Source: Kitasatospora phosalacinea (GTDB lineage Bacteria; Actinomycetota; Actinomycetes; Streptomycetales; Streptomycetaceae). Taken from it: 64,000 nucleotides of DNA. Positions 16,133 to 24,872 of this stretch are shown one piece after another (positions within the stretch are counted from its first letter, which is position 1; each line of letters begins with the position of its first letter). Under the pieces are notes generated by a model that was not told where the DNA came from, ran no database searches, and saw nothing but the letters and a program-made list of their open reading frames with translations. The stretch spans positions 124,001 through 188,000 of the forward strand of contig NZ_BSSA01000008.1 in the NCBI RefSeq assembly GCF_030268885.1, given 5' to 3'. The position numbers were made by a program, and so were the translations under genes.

Positions 16133-17854
16133 ATGGCCCGCACTCCCGAAACGGTCGAGCCTCAGGCCGGCGCCGCCCCCGCGGCCCGCCCCGCCGCCCG
16201 CAAGGTGACCCGCCACCGCGGCGAGGGCCAGTGGGGCATGGGGCACTTCACGCCCCTCAACGGCAACGAGCAGTTCAAGAAGGACGACGACGGTCTCAAC
16301 GTGCGGACGCGCATTGAGACGATCTACGCGCACCGCGGCTTCGACTCGATCGACCCGAACGACCTGCGCGGCCGGATGCGCTGGTGGGGCCTGTACACCC
16401 AGCGCAAGCAGGGCATCGAGGGCGGCAAGACCGCCGTCCTGGAGCCGCACGAGCTCGAGGACGAGTTCTTCATGATGCGGGTGCGCATCGACGGCGGGCG
16501 GCTGACGACGGCCCAGCTGAAGGCGATCGGCGAGGTCTCCGAGCAGTACGCCCGCGGCACCGCCGACCTGACGGACCGGCAGAACGTCCAGTACCACTGG
16601 GTGCGGATCGAGGACGTCCCGGCGATCTGGCAGAAGCTGGAGGCCGTCGGCCTGTCCACCACCGAGGCGTGCGGCGACTGCCCGCGCGTGGTGATCGGCT
16701 CCCCGGTCGCGGGCATCGCCGAGGACGAGATCATCGACGGCTCCTGGGCGATCGACGAGATCAACCGGCGCTACATCGGCAGCAAGGAGTTCTCCAACCT
16801 GCCGCGCAAGTTCAAGACCGCGATCTCCGGCTCCCCGCTGCTCGACGTGGTGCACGAGATCAACGACGTCGCCTTCGTCGGCGTGGTCCACCCCGAGCAC
16901 GGCCCGGGCTTCGACCTGTGGGTCGGCGGCGGCCTGTCCACCAACCCGAAGCTGGGCGTGCGGCTCGGCGCCTGGGTGCCGCTGGAGGACGTCCCGGACG
17001 TCTGGGCCGGCGTGATCGGCATCTTCCGCGACTACGGCTACCGCCGCCTGCGCAACCGCGCCCGCCTGAAGTTCCTGGTCGCCGACTGGGGCCCGGAGAA
17101 GTTCCGCCAGGTCCTCCAGGACGAGTACCTGAAGCGCGAACTCGCCGACGGCCCCGGCCCGCAGGAGCCCAGCAACCGCTGGCGCGACCACGTCGGCGTG
17201 CACCGGCAGAACGACGGCAACTTCTACGTCGGCTTCGCGCCGCGGGTCGGCCGGGTCAGCGGCAAGCTGCTCACCCAGATCGCCGACCTGGCCGCCGAGC
17301 ACGGCTCCGGCCGCCTGGCCACCACCGTCGAGCAGAAGCTGATCGTGCTCGACGTCGCCGAGGACAGGGTCGAGTCCCTGGTGGCCGGCCTGGAGGCGCT
17401 GGACCTGCGGGTCACCCCGTCCACCTTCCGCCGCGGCACGATGGCCTGCACCGGCATCGAGTACTGCAAGCTGGCGATCGTCGAGACCAAGGGCCGCGGC
17501 CAGTCCCTGATCGACGAACTGGAGCGCCGCCTGCCGGAGTTCGACGAGCCGCTGAGCATCAACATCAACGGCTGCCCGAACGCCTGCGCCCGGATCCAGA
17601 CCGCCGACATCGGCCTCAAGGGCCAGCTGGTCACCGACGCGAACGGCGAGCAGGTCGAGGGCTTCCAGGTGCACCTGGGCGGCGCCCTGGGCCTGGACGC
17701 CGGCTTCGGCCGCAAGATCCGCGGCCTGAAGGTCACCAGCGCCGAACTGCCCGACTACGTCGAGCGCCTGCTGACCCGTTACCAGGCGGACCGCCAGGAG
17801 GGCGAGCGCTTCGCCCAGTGGACGGTCCGGGCCACCGAGGAGCAGCTGTCGTGA
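16133..17854 (+). CDS. sir: Ferredoxin-dependent sulfite reductase
   Basis: 573 residues. Reduces sulfite to sulfide with six electrons using siroheme coupled to a 4Fe-4S cluster. Two nitrite/sulfite reductase half-domains are visible. The cluster and siroheme ligands are Cys439 and Cys445 in CTGIEYC, and Cys481 and Cys485 in GCPNACA. WWGLYTQR and ACGDCPR supply the Tyr and Cys that form the crosslink in the related mycobacterial NirA; whether they do so here is unknown. The ATG at 16133 follows AAAGGAC. It is the first structural gene of the block, preceded by a cysteine leader peptide, and ends overlapping a short frame (GTGA). A nitrite reductase is less likely given the context. Confidence 0.93.
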   Translation: MARTPETVEPQAGAAPAARPAARKVTRHRGEGQWGMGHFTPLNGNEQFKKDDDGLNVRTRIETIYAHRGFDSIDPNDLRGRMRWWGLYTQRKQGIEGGKTAVLEPHELEDEFFMMRVRIDGGRLTTAQLKAIGEVSEQYARGTADLTDRQNVQYHWVRIEDVPAIWQKLEAVGLSTTEACGDCPRVVIGSPVAGIAEDEIIDGSWAIDEINRRYIGSKEFSNLPRKFKTAISGSPLLDVVHEINDVAFVGVVHPEHGPGFDLWVGGGLSTNPKLGVRLGAWVPLEDVPDVWAGVIGIFRDYGYRRLRNRARLKFLVADWGPEKFRQVLQDEYLKRELADGPGPQEPSNRWRDHVGVHRQNDGNFYVGFAPRVGRVSGKLLTQIADLAAEHGSGRLATTVEQKLIVLDVAEDRVESLVAGLEALDLRVTPSTFRRGTMACTGIEYCKLAIVETKGRGQSLIDELERRLPEFDEPLSININGCPNACARIQTADIGLKGQLVTDANGEQVEGFQVHLGGALGLDAGFGRKIRGLKVTSAELPDYVERLLTRYQADRQEGERFAQWTVRATEEQLS

Positions 17855-17927
17855 GCGAGCGCAGCGAGCGAACCAATGAGCCCGGCCGTCCTCGCGAAGC
17901 GACCACCGAGCGCAGCGAGGTGGGTGC

Positions 17928-18104
17928 ATGAGCGAACGAGCCGCGCCCTTCTACTGCCCGTACTGCGGGGACGAGGACCTGCGCCCCTCCGAGGGCGGCC
18001 ACGGCGCGTGGGAATGCCGGGCGTGCCGCCGGGGCTTCCAGCTGAAGTTCCTCGGACTGCTGTCGACGAACCACGGGGGTAACGGACATGACGACCGCGA
18101 CTGA
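17928..18104 (+). CDS. Small zinc-ribbon protein of the sulfur operon
   Basis: 58 residues, ATG at 17928. Two CX2C pairs, CPYCGDEDL and CRACRRGFQLKFLG, form a likely zinc ribbon. A protein of this type sits at the same place, between sulfite reductase and cysH, in streptomycete sulfur operons as I recall them. Its end overlaps the cysH start by 17 bases, pointing to tight coupling. Function unknown; it could serve as a redox or metal accessory to the reductases. The preceding spacer holds two copies of GAGCGCAGCGAG (17857-17868 and 17908-17919) and a 26-residue in-frame stretch from GTG 17851 that I do not call. Confidence 0.75.
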   Translation: MSERAAPFYCPYCGDEDLRPSEGGHGAWECRACRRGFQLKFLGLLSTNHGGNGHDDRD

Positions 18105-18786
18105 CTACGAGGCGATAGCCGTCAAGGCCGGCCGCGAGCTGGAGGAGGCCACCGCGCAGGAGGTCCTGCGCTGGGCCGCCGACACCTTCGGCAAGCGCTT
18201 CTGCGTGACGTCCTCGATGGAGGACGCGGTGGTCGCCCACCTGGCCTCCACCGCGCTGCCCGGCGTGGACGTGGTCTTCCTGGACACCGGCTACCACTTC
18301 CCGGAGACCATCGGCACCCGGGACGCGGTCGCCGCGACCATGCCGGTCAACGTGATCACGCTGACCCCGAAGCTCACCGTGGCCGAGCAGGACGCCCAGT
18401 ACGGGCCGAACCTGCACGACCGCGACCCGGACCTGTGCTGCTCGCTGCGCAAGGTCGAGCCGCTGAACCGCGGCCTGGGCGCCTACGACGCCTGGGCGAC
18501 CGGCCTGCGCCGCGACGAGTCGCCGTCCCGCGCCAACACCCCCGTGGTGGCCTGGGACGCCAAGCGCCGCAAGGTGAAGATCGCCCCGATCGCCCGCTGG
18601 ACGCAGGACGACGTGGACGCGTACGTCCAGGCCAACGGGGTGCTGCTGAACCCGCTGCTGTGGGAGGGCTACACCTCGATCGGCTGCTCTCCGCTGTCCT
18701 GCACCGCCAAGCCCGGCGAGGGCGAGCAGGGCCGGGCGGGCCGCTGGGCGGGCTCCGGCAAGACCGAGTGCGGCATCCACCTCTGA
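18088..18786 (+). CDS. cysH: Adenylylsulfate (APS) reductase
   Basis: 232 residues. Reduces activated sulfate (APS) to sulfite with thioredoxin. Visible are the nucleotide-binding SSMEDAVV and LDTGYHFPET, the first iron-sulfur pair Cys117-Cys118 (DLCCSLRK), a second cysteine pair, and the catalytic tail ECGIHL with Cys228. The CC pair marks the 4Fe-4S APS-using type rather than the PAPS type. The second pair reads GCSPLSC (Cys200 and Cys205), CX4C where CX2C is usual, an apparent two-residue insertion. The ATG at 18088 overlaps the zinc-ribbon gene. APS kinase is retained downstream, presumably for other PAPS needs. Confidence 0.92.
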   Translation: MTTATDYEAIAVKAGRELEEATAQEVLRWAADTFGKRFCVTSSMEDAVVAHLASTALPGVDVVFLDTGYHFPETIGTRDAVAATMPVNVITLTPKLTVAEQDAQYGPNLHDRDPDLCCSLRKVEPLNRGLGAYDAWATGLRRDESPSRANTPVVAWDAKRRKVKIAPIARWTQDDVDAYVQANGVLLNPLLWEGYTSIGCSPLSCTAKPGEGEQGRAGRWAGSGKTECGIHL

Positions 18787-18844
18787 GCCCGCCGAACCAC
18801 CGTCACCACCGAACCACCGTCACCGACCGTCAGGAGTAACCACC

Positions 18845-19411
18845 GTGACCACCGCCGAGACCGAGGCCGTCGGCCGCGAGCGCGGCGCCACCGTGTGGCT
18901 GACCGGCCTGCCCAGCGCGGGCAAGACCACCCTCGCGTTCGCGCTGGCCGAGCGGCTGCGCGCCGAGGGCCACCGGGTGGAGGTGCTGGACGGTGACGAG
19001 ATCCGCGAGTTCCTCTCCAAGGGCCTGGGCTTCTCCCGCGAGGACCGGCACACCAACGTCACCCGGATCGGCTTCGTCGCCGAGAAGCTGGCGGCCAACG
19101 GCGTCAAGGTGCTGGCCCCGGTGATCGCCCCGTTCGCCGACTCCCGGGCCGCGGTGCGCGAGCGGCACGCCGCCAACGGCACCGAGTTCCTGGAGATCCA
19201 CGTCGCCACCCCGGTCGAGCTCTGCTCCGAGCGGGACGTCAAGGGCCTGTACGCCAAGCAGGCGGCCGGCGAGATCTCCGGGCTGACCGGGGTCGACGAC
19301 CCGTACGAGGCCCCCGAGAAGCCGGAGCTGCGCCTGCAGACGCAGGGCCGGTCGGTGGCCGAGTCCGCCGAAGAACTGCACGCCTTCCTGACCGAGAGGG
19401 GCTTGGCATGA
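18845..19411 (+). CDS. cysC: Adenylylsulfate kinase
   Basis: 188 residues. Phosphorylates APS at the 3' position to PAPS. The P-loop is GLPSAGKTT, followed by LDGDEIREFLSKGLGFSREDR and the substrate motif TRIGFVAEKL, then IAPFADSRAAVRE, all typical. The GTG at 18845 has AGGAG eight bases or so upstream. It overlaps cysD by four bases (ATGA). Because cysH here is the APS type, the kinase probably supplies PAPS for sulfotransferases or acts as a side branch. Confidence 0.94.
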   Translation: MTTAETEAVGRERGATVWLTGLPSAGKTTLAFALAERLRAEGHRVEVLDGDEIREFLSKGLGFSREDRHTNVTRIGFVAEKLAANGVKVLAPVIAPFADSRAAVRERHAANGTEFLEIHVATPVELCSERDVKGLYAKQAAGEISGLTGVDDPYEAPEKPELRLQTQGRSVAESAEELHAFLTERGLA

Positions 19412-20346
19412 CCGTCACCACGCAGCGCCTGTTCCGGGCCGAGGACACGCCCTTCGCGCTGTCCCACCTGGACGCCCTCGAAGCGGAGTCGGTGCACATC
19501 TTCCGCGAGGTGGCGGGCGAGTTCGAGCGGCCGGTGATCCTGTTCTCCGGCGGCAAGGACTCCATCGTGATGCTGCACCTGGCGCTGAAGGCGTTCGCGC
19601 CCGCGCCGGTGCCGTTCGCCCTGCTGCACGTGGACACCGGGCACAACTTCCCCGAGGTGCTGGCGTACCGGGACCGCGCGGTGGCCAAGCACAACCTGCG
19701 GCTGCACGTCGCCGCGGTGCAGGACTACATCGACCGCGGCGTGCTGCGCGAGCGCCCGGACGGGCTGCGCAACCCGCTGCAGACCGTCCCGCTGCTGGAC
19801 GGCATCGAGTCCAACAAGTTCGACGCCGTGTTCGGCGGCGGCCGCCGCGACGAGGAGAAGGCCCGCGCCAAGGAGCGCGTCTTCTCGCTGCGCGACGAGT
19901 TCGGCGCCTGGGACCCGCGCCGCCAGCGCCCCGAGCTGTGGTCGCTGTACAACGGCCGGCACGCGGTCGGCGAGCACGTCCGGGTCTTCCCGCTGTCCAA
20001 CTGGACCGAGCTGGACGTCTGGCAGTACATCGAGCGGGAGAACATCGAGCTCCCGGAGATCTACTACGCCCACGAGCGCGAGGTGTTCCGGCGCGACGGC
20101 ATGTGGCTGACCGCCGGGGAGTGGGGCGGCCCGAAGGAGAACGAGCCGGTCGAGACCCGCCTGGTGCGCTACCGCACGGTGGGCGACATGTCCTGCACCG
20201 GCGCGGTCGACTCCGACGCCGACACCATCGAGGCCGTGATCACCGAGATCGCCGCCTCCCGCCTCACCGAACGAGGGGCGACGCGCGCCGACGACAAGAT
20301 GTCCGAGGCCGCCATGGAGGACCGCAAGCGCGAGGGGTACTTCTAA
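19408..20346 (+). CDS. cysD: Sulfate adenylyltransferase small subunit
   Basis: 312 residues. Catalytic partner of CysN, forming APS from sulfate and ATP. The PP-loop ILFSGGKDSIVML is present, with LHVDTGHNFPEV, FGGGRRDEEKARAKER and the late DMSCTGAVDSDADTIEAVI. The start ATG overlaps the cysC stop, and cysN starts four bases after the stop, so the three genes are translated as a block. Full family length. Confidence 0.96.
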   Translation: MTVTTQRLFRAEDTPFALSHLDALEAESVHIFREVAGEFERPVILFSGGKDSIVMLHLALKAFAPAPVPFALLHVDTGHNFPEVLAYRDRAVAKHNLRLHVAAVQDYIDRGVLRERPDGLRNPLQTVPLLDGIESNKFDAVFGGGRRDEEKARAKERVFSLRDEFGAWDPRRQRPELWSLYNGRHAVGEHVRVFPLSNWTELDVWQYIERENIELPEIYYAHEREVFRRDGMWLTAGEWGGPKENEPVETRLVRYRTVGDMSCTGAVDSDADTIEAVITEIAASRLTERGATRADDKMSEAAMEDRKREGYF

Positions 20347-20349
20347 GCA

Positions 20350-21669
20350 ATGAGCACCACCCAGGAAGCAACCGCCACCTCGCTGCTGCGCTTCGCCACC
20401 GCGGGCTCCGTCGACGACGGCAAGTCCACCCTGGTGGGCCGGCTGCTGCACGACTCCAAGTCGGTGCTGGCCGACCAGCTGGAGGCCGTCGAGCACGCCT
20501 CCCGCCGCCGCGGCCAGGAGGCCCCCGACCTGGCGCTGCTGACCGACGGCCTGCGCGCCGAGCGCGAGCAGGGCATCACCATCGACGTGGCGTACCGCTA
20601 CTTCGCCACCGCCCGCCGCCGGTTCATCCTCGCCGACACCCCGGGCCACGTGCAGTACACCCGCAACATGGTCACCGGCGCGTCCACCGCCGAGCTGGCC
20701 GTGGTGCTGGTCGACGCCCGCAACGGCGTGGTCGAGCAGACCCGCCGGCACGCCGCGGTCGCCGCCCTGCTGCGCGTCCCGCACGTCGTCCTCGCGGTCA
20801 ACAAGATGGACCTGGTCGACTACGCGGAGCCGGTGTTCGCCGCCATCGCCGAGGAGTTCACCGCGTACGCGGCCTCGCTCGGGGTCAAGGACGTCGTGGC
20901 GGTGCCGATCTCGGCGCTGGCCGGCGACAACGTGGTCGAGCCCTCCGCGCACATGGACTGGTACGGCGGCCCGACCCTGCTGGAGCACCTGGAGACCGTC
21001 CCGGTCGGCACCGACCCGAGCGTCGAGCCGGTCCGTTTCCCGGTCCAGTACGTGATCCGGCCGCAGAGCGAGGAGTTCCACGACTACCGCGGCTACGCGG
21101 GCCAGCTGGCCTCCGGCGTGCTGCGGGTCGGCGACGCGGTGACGGTGCTGCCCTCGGGCCACACCAGCACCGTCGCGGCGATCGACGCGCTCGGCGTCCC
21201 CACCGAGATCGCCTGGGCCCCGCAGTCGGTGACGGTCCGCCTCGCGGACGACATCGACATCTCCCGCGGCGACCTGATCGCGGCCGGGACGCTGCCCGTC
21301 CCCACCAAGGACGTGCGGGCCACGGTCTGCCACCTGAACGAGCGTCCGCTGCACGTCGGCGCGAAGGTGCTGCTCAAGCACACCACCCGCACCGTGCGCG
21401 CCCTCGTCAAGGAGATCTCGTACCGGATCGACATCGACACGCTGGAGCGGCGCTCCGGCGCCGAGGGGCTGAACGTCAACGACATCGGCCACGTGGTGCT
21501 GCGCACCGCCGAGCCGCTGGCCCTCGACGACTACACCGACAACCGCCGCACGGGCTCGTTCGTCCTGATCGACCCGTCCGACGGCACCACGCTCACCGCC
21601 GGCATGGCGGGCGAGGCGTTCGACACCGTCAGCACCACCGACGCTTCCCAAGAGGAGGACTGGGTCTGA
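20350..21669 (+). CDS. cysN: Sulfate adenylyltransferase large subunit (GTPase)
   Basis: 439 residues, EF-Tu-like GTPase that drives APS synthesis with CysD. G1 is AGSVDDGKST, the switch region ERQQGIT-like as EREQGITIDVAYRY, G3 DTPGHVQ, and G4 NKMD. Domains 2 and 3 follow. There is no C-terminal kinase domain, in agreement with a separate cysC. The ATG at 20350 is close behind cysD. A short Gly-rich frame starts on its stop codon (TGATG), ending within a hairpin. Confidence 0.95.
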   Translation: MSTTQEATATSLLRFATAGSVDDGKSTLVGRLLHDSKSVLADQLEAVEHASRRRGQEAPDLALLTDGLRAEREQGITIDVAYRYFATARRRFILADTPGHVQYTRNMVTGASTAELAVVLVDARNGVVEQTRRHAAVAALLRVPHVVLAVNKMDLVDYAEPVFAAIAEEFTAYAASLGVKDVVAVPISALAGDNVVEPSAHMDWYGGPTLLEHLETVPVGTDPSVEPVRFPVQYVIRPQSEEFHDYRGYAGQLASGVLRVGDAVTVLPSGHTSTVAAIDALGVPTEIAWAPQSVTVRLADDIDISRGDLIAAGTLPVPTKDVRATVCHLNERPLHVGAKVLLKHTTRTVRALVKEISYRIDIDTLERRSGAEGLNVNDIGHVVLRTAEPLALDDYTDNRRTGSFVLIDPSDGTTLTAGMAGEAFDTVSTTDASQEEDWV

Positions 21670-21782
21670 TGCCCAGCGAGGCGTTCTCGGGCATGGACAA
21701 GGAAGGCGGCCGCATCGGCAGCGGCGTCCTCGGCAGCGGCCAGGGCGGCCTGACGCGATGTGGGGGCGGACAGGGGCGCTGA
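21669..21782 (+). CDS. Possible 37-residue Gly-rich ORF overlapping the cysN stop
   Basis: ATG overlapping the cysN TGA (TGATG), ending at TGA 21780-21782 in the loop of the hairpin at 21769-21791. The peptide is rich in Gly and Ser (GGRIGSGVLGSGQGG) with one Cys. Translational coupling is possible. No family recognised; it may just be spacer that happens to be open. Confidence 0.25.
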   Translation: MPSEAFSGMDKEGGRIGSGVLGSGQGGLTRCGGGQGR

Positions 21783-21791
21783 GCCCCTGTC
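21769..21791 (+). terminator. Hairpin after cysN
   Basis: GACAGGGGC (21769-21777) pairs perfectly with GCCCCTGTC (21783-21791), 5-base loop. Probably ends or attenuates the cys transcript before ssuA. Confidence 0.65.
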
Positions 21792-21902
21792 ACCGGGCCC
21801 GCACGCCGCCGTTCCTTCCCACAGCAGGCACGGCGGAGGCGGCCCGGCCCCGGCAGCACGTCAGGCACGGACCTTCCTTCTCTCTCGAACGGGACACCTC
21901 TC

Positions 21903-23045
21903 ATGGCACCGAGCTCTCAGCCCACCCATACCTCCGCACGCCCCCGCGCGGGCCGGATCAGACGCGCCGCCGTGGCGGCCGTCGCCGTGCTGACCACCGC
22001 CGGCCTGCTGTCGGCCTGCTCGTACGGCTCCAAGAGCGACGACAAGGCCTCCGCCAAGCCGTCCGCGAGCGGCGCGAAGCTCTCCGCGGACACCGTGAAG
22101 ATCGGCTACTTCGCCAACCTCACCCACGGCACCGCGCTGGTCGGCCTCAAGCAGGGCATCATCCAGCAGGAGCTGGGCGGCACCCAGATCAAGACCCAGG
22201 TCTTCAACGCGGGCCCGGCCGAGATCGAGGCCCTGAACGCGGGCTCGATCGACATCGGCTGGATCGGCCCCTCCCCGTCGATCAACGGCTACACCCAGTC
22301 CGGCGGCAAGTCGCTGAAGATCATCAGCGGTTCGGCCTCCGGCGGCGTCAAGCTGGTCGTCAACCCGGACAAGATCAAGTCCCTGGACGACCTCAAGGGC
22401 AAGAAGATCGCCACCCCGCAGCTCGGCAACACCCAGGACGTCGCCCTGCTCAACTACCTGGCGGAGAAGGGCTACAAGGTCGACGCCCAGACCGGCGACG
22501 GCGACGTGAAGGTGCTGCGCACCGACAACAAGGTCACCCCCGACGCGTACAAGTCCGGCTCCATCGACGGCGCGTGGGTGCCCGAGCCGACCGCCTCCAA
22601 GCTGGTCACCCTCGGCGCGAAGGTCCTGCTCAACGAGAAGGACGTCTGGCCGGACAAGAAGTTCGTCATCACCAACATCATCGTCTCGCAGAAGTTCCTC
22701 AAGGAGCACCCGGACGTGGTGGAGGCCGTGCTGCGCGGCTCGGTGAAGACCAACGCCTGGATCAAGGCCAACCCGGCCCAGGCCAAGGACGTCGCCAACG
22801 CCCAGATCAAGGCCGACGCGGGCAACGCCCTGGACGCCGCGATCCTCGACCCGGCCTGGCAGGACATCGACTTCATCGACGACCCGCTGGCGAACACCCT
22901 GCAGGCCGAGGCCGACCACGCCGTCACCGCCGGGCTGCTCAAGAAGCCCAACCTGGACGGGATCTACGACCTGACCCTGCTCAACAAGGTGCTGAAGGAG
23001 AACAACCAGCCCGCCGTCGCCGACGCCGGTCTGGGCACCAAGTAA
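21903..23045 (+). CDS. ssuA: Sulfonate ABC transporter substrate-binding lipoprotein
   Basis: 380 residues. A twin-Arg-like basic N-terminus and hydrophobic segment lead to the lipobox LLSAC with lipidated Cys39. The body is a periplasmic-binding fold of the SsuA/TauA/NrtA class: KIGYFANLTHGTALVGLKQG, NAGPAEIEALNAGSIDIGWIGPSPSING, LDDLKGKKIATPQLGNTQDVALL. Binds an aliphatic sulfonate or related sulfur source outside the cell; the exact ligand cannot be read. ATG at 21903. It lies between the cys genes and the ssuBC genes, and a large hairpin follows it. A taurine- or nitrate-type ligand is less likely in this context. Confidence 0.88.
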   Translation: MAPSSQPTHTSARPRAGRIRRAAVAAVAVLTTAGLLSACSYGSKSDDKASAKPSASGAKLSADTVKIGYFANLTHGTALVGLKQGIIQQELGGTQIKTQVFNAGPAEIEALNAGSIDIGWIGPSPSINGYTQSGGKSLKIISGSASGGVKLVVNPDKIKSLDDLKGKKIATPQLGNTQDVALLNYLAEKGYKVDAQTGDGDVKVLRTDNKVTPDAYKSGSIDGAWVPEPTASKLVTLGAKVLLNEKDVWPDKKFVITNIIVSQKFLKEHPDVVEAVLRGSVKTNAWIKANPAQAKDVANAQIKADAGNALDAAILDPAWQDIDFIDDPLANTLQAEADHAVTAGLLKKPNLDGIYDLTLLNKVLKENNQPAVADAGLGTK

Positions 23046-23061
23046 GTCTCCCAGGCCCCGA

Positions 23062-23122
23062 GGTCCGCGCCCCGCGCCCGCCCAACCGATGCCCACTCAC
23101 CGGGCGGGCGCGGGGCCGGACC
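23062..23122 (+). terminator. Large hairpin between ssuA and ssuB
   Basis: Arms 23062-23083 and 23102-23122 pair over 21 base pairs with one bulged base. It could stabilise the ssuA mRNA 3' end and lower ssuBC expression, a common way to make excess binding protein. Confidence 0.7.
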
Positions 23123-23172
23123 CCGGACACCGATCCCTTCCCTGCCCGGAACCACACCCGCAGGAGGTGCCC

Positions 23173-23976
23173 GTGACCACGGCACTGACCACCTCGCCCG
23201 ACGCCCCCGGCGCGGGCCGTCCGGACGGCGACACCGCCGTCCGGATCTCGCACGTGCACAAGACCTTCGGCCGCCCCGGCACCGCCGCACCGGTGCTGGA
23301 GGACATCAACCTCACCGTCGCACCCGGCGAGTTCGTCACCCTGCTCGGCGCCTCCGGCTGCGGCAAGTCCACCCTGCTCAACCTGGTGGCCGGACTGGAC
23401 AAGCCGACCTCCGGCACCATCGAGGTGCCCGGCGGCCGCCCCGCCCTGATGTTCCAGGACCACGCGCTGTTCCCCTGGCTCACCGCGGGCCGGAACATCG
23501 AACTCGCGCTGCGCCTGGCCGGCGTCCCCAAGGAGGAGCGCCGCCCCGAGGCCGAGCGGCTGCTCGAACTCGTCCGGCTCAAGGGCTCCTACAGGAAGCG
23601 CGTCCACGAGCTCTCCGGCGGCATGCGCCAGCGCGTCGCGCTGGCCCGCTCGCTCGCCCAGGGCTCCCAGGTGCTGCTGATGGACGAGCCGTTCGCCGCG
23701 CTCGACGCCATCACCCGCGACGTCCTGCACGACGAGATCACCCGGATCTGGGCGGAGAAGCAGCTCGCCGTCCTGTTCGTCACCCACAACGTCCGCGAGG
23801 CCGTCCGCCTCGCCCAGCGCGTCGTGCTGCTCTCCTCCCGCCCGGGCCGGGTCGCCAAGGAGTGGCGCATCGACCTGCCGCAGCCGCGCCGCATCGAGTC
23901 GGCCGGGGTCGCGGATCTGTCCATCGAGATCACCGAAGAACTGCGTGGGGAGATCCGCCGCCATGTCCAGCACTGA
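23173..23976 (+). CDS. ssuB: Sulfonate ABC transporter ATP-binding protein
   Basis: 267 residues. Walker A GASGCGKST, Q-loop MFQDHALFPWL, signature LSGGMRQRVALARSL, Walker B VLLMDEPFAALD and H-loop VTHNVREA are all intact. The FQDHALFPWL Q-loop and overall sequence fit the SsuB/TauB/NrtD group. The GTG at 23173 follows AGGAGGTG. The 3' end overlaps ssuC by 14 bases. Confidence 0.93.
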   Translation: MTTALTTSPDAPGAGRPDGDTAVRISHVHKTFGRPGTAAPVLEDINLTVAPGEFVTLLGASGCGKSTLLNLVAGLDKPTSGTIEVPGGRPALMFQDHALFPWLTAGRNIELALRLAGVPKEERRPEAERLLELVRLKGSYRKRVHELSGGMRQRVALARSLAQGSQVLLMDEPFAALDAITRDVLHDEITRIWAEKQLAVLFVTHNVREAVRLAQRVVLLSSRPGRVAKEWRIDLPQPRRIESAGVADLSIEITEELRGEIRRHVQH

Positions 23977-24868
23977 CACCGCCGCCACCCCCCTCGCCAA
24001 GGACGGTTCCGCCGACAGCGCGAGCGTCGAGGCCGGCCTCGACGCCCTGGAGACCGTCCAGGCGCAGCGCACCCCGCTCTCCGTGGTGCTGCGCCAGAAG
24101 GTCCTGCCGCCGGTCCTCGGCGTGGTGCTGGTCCTGGTCGTCTGGCAGATCGCCTACAGCCTCGAACTCACCACCCCCGACAAGCTCCCCAGCCCCGCGG
24201 ACGTCTGGCACTCGCTCACCGAACTCTGGTACGCCGGAACGCTGTTCTCCATCATCTGGACCAGTGTCTGGCGCGGCCTGTCCGGCTTCGTGCTGTCCGT
24301 CGTCATCGGCACCCCGATCGGCCTGCTGGTCGCCCGGATCAAGCCGGTGCGGGCCGCGCTCGGCCCGGTCCTCTCCGGCCTGCAGTCGCTGCCCTCGGTG
24401 GCCTGGGTGCCCGCCGCGATCATCTGGCTCGGCATCACCAACTCCGCCATGTACGCGGTCATCCTGCTCGGCGCCGTCCCGTCCATCGCCAACGGCCTGA
24501 TCAGCGGCATCGACCAGGTCCCGCCGATCTACCTGCGGGCCGGCCAGACCCTCGGCGCGACCGGCCTGCGCGGCGCCCGCCACATCCTGCTGCCCGCCGC
24601 GCTGCCCGGCTACCTGGCCGGGCTCAAGCAGGGCTGGGCCTTCTCCTGGCGCTCCCTGATGGCCGCCGAACTCATCGCCGCCTCCCCCGACCTGGGCCTC
24701 GGCCTCGGCCGCTACCTGGAGAACCAGCGCGAGTTCTCCAACATGTCCGGCGTCCTGCTCGGCATCCTGCTGATCCTGTTCGTCGGCGTCGCCATCGACC
24801 TGCTCTTCTTCTCCCCCCTGGAACGCCACGTCCTGCGCAGCCGCGGCCTCCTCGTCAACTCCCGCTGA
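23963..24868 (+). CDS. ssuC: Sulfonate ABC transporter permease
   Basis: 301 residues with about six membrane helices between residues 45 and 285. The permease EAA loop is seen in LRAGQTLGATGLRGARHILLPAALPGYLAGLKQG. The ATG at 23963 lies inside the end of ssuB. It completes an SsuABC importer together with the lipoprotein SsuA, delivering sulfonates as a sulfur source. No FMN monooxygenase (SsuD) gene is next to it. Confidence 0.93.
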   Translation: MSSTDTAATPLAKDGSADSASVEAGLDALETVQAQRTPLSVVLRQKVLPPVLGVVLVLVVWQIAYSLELTTPDKLPSPADVWHSLTELWYAGTLFSIIWTSVWRGLSGFVLSVVIGTPIGLLVARIKPVRAALGPVLSGLQSLPSVAWVPAAIIWLGITNSAMYAVILLGAVPSIANGLISGIDQVPPIYLRAGQTLGATGLRGARHILLPAALPGYLAGLKQGWAFSWRSLMAAELIAASPDLGLGLGRYLENQREFSNMSGVLLGILLILFVGVAIDLLFFSPLERHVLRSRGLLVNSR

Positions 24869-24872
24869 CCCC

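Noticed and set aside
17851-17931. A 26-codon ORF starting on the sir stop (GTGA)
   Set aside because: It is made mostly of the repeated GAGCGCAGCGAG spacer, has no ribosome-binding site of its own and no recognisable sequence; treated as spacer.
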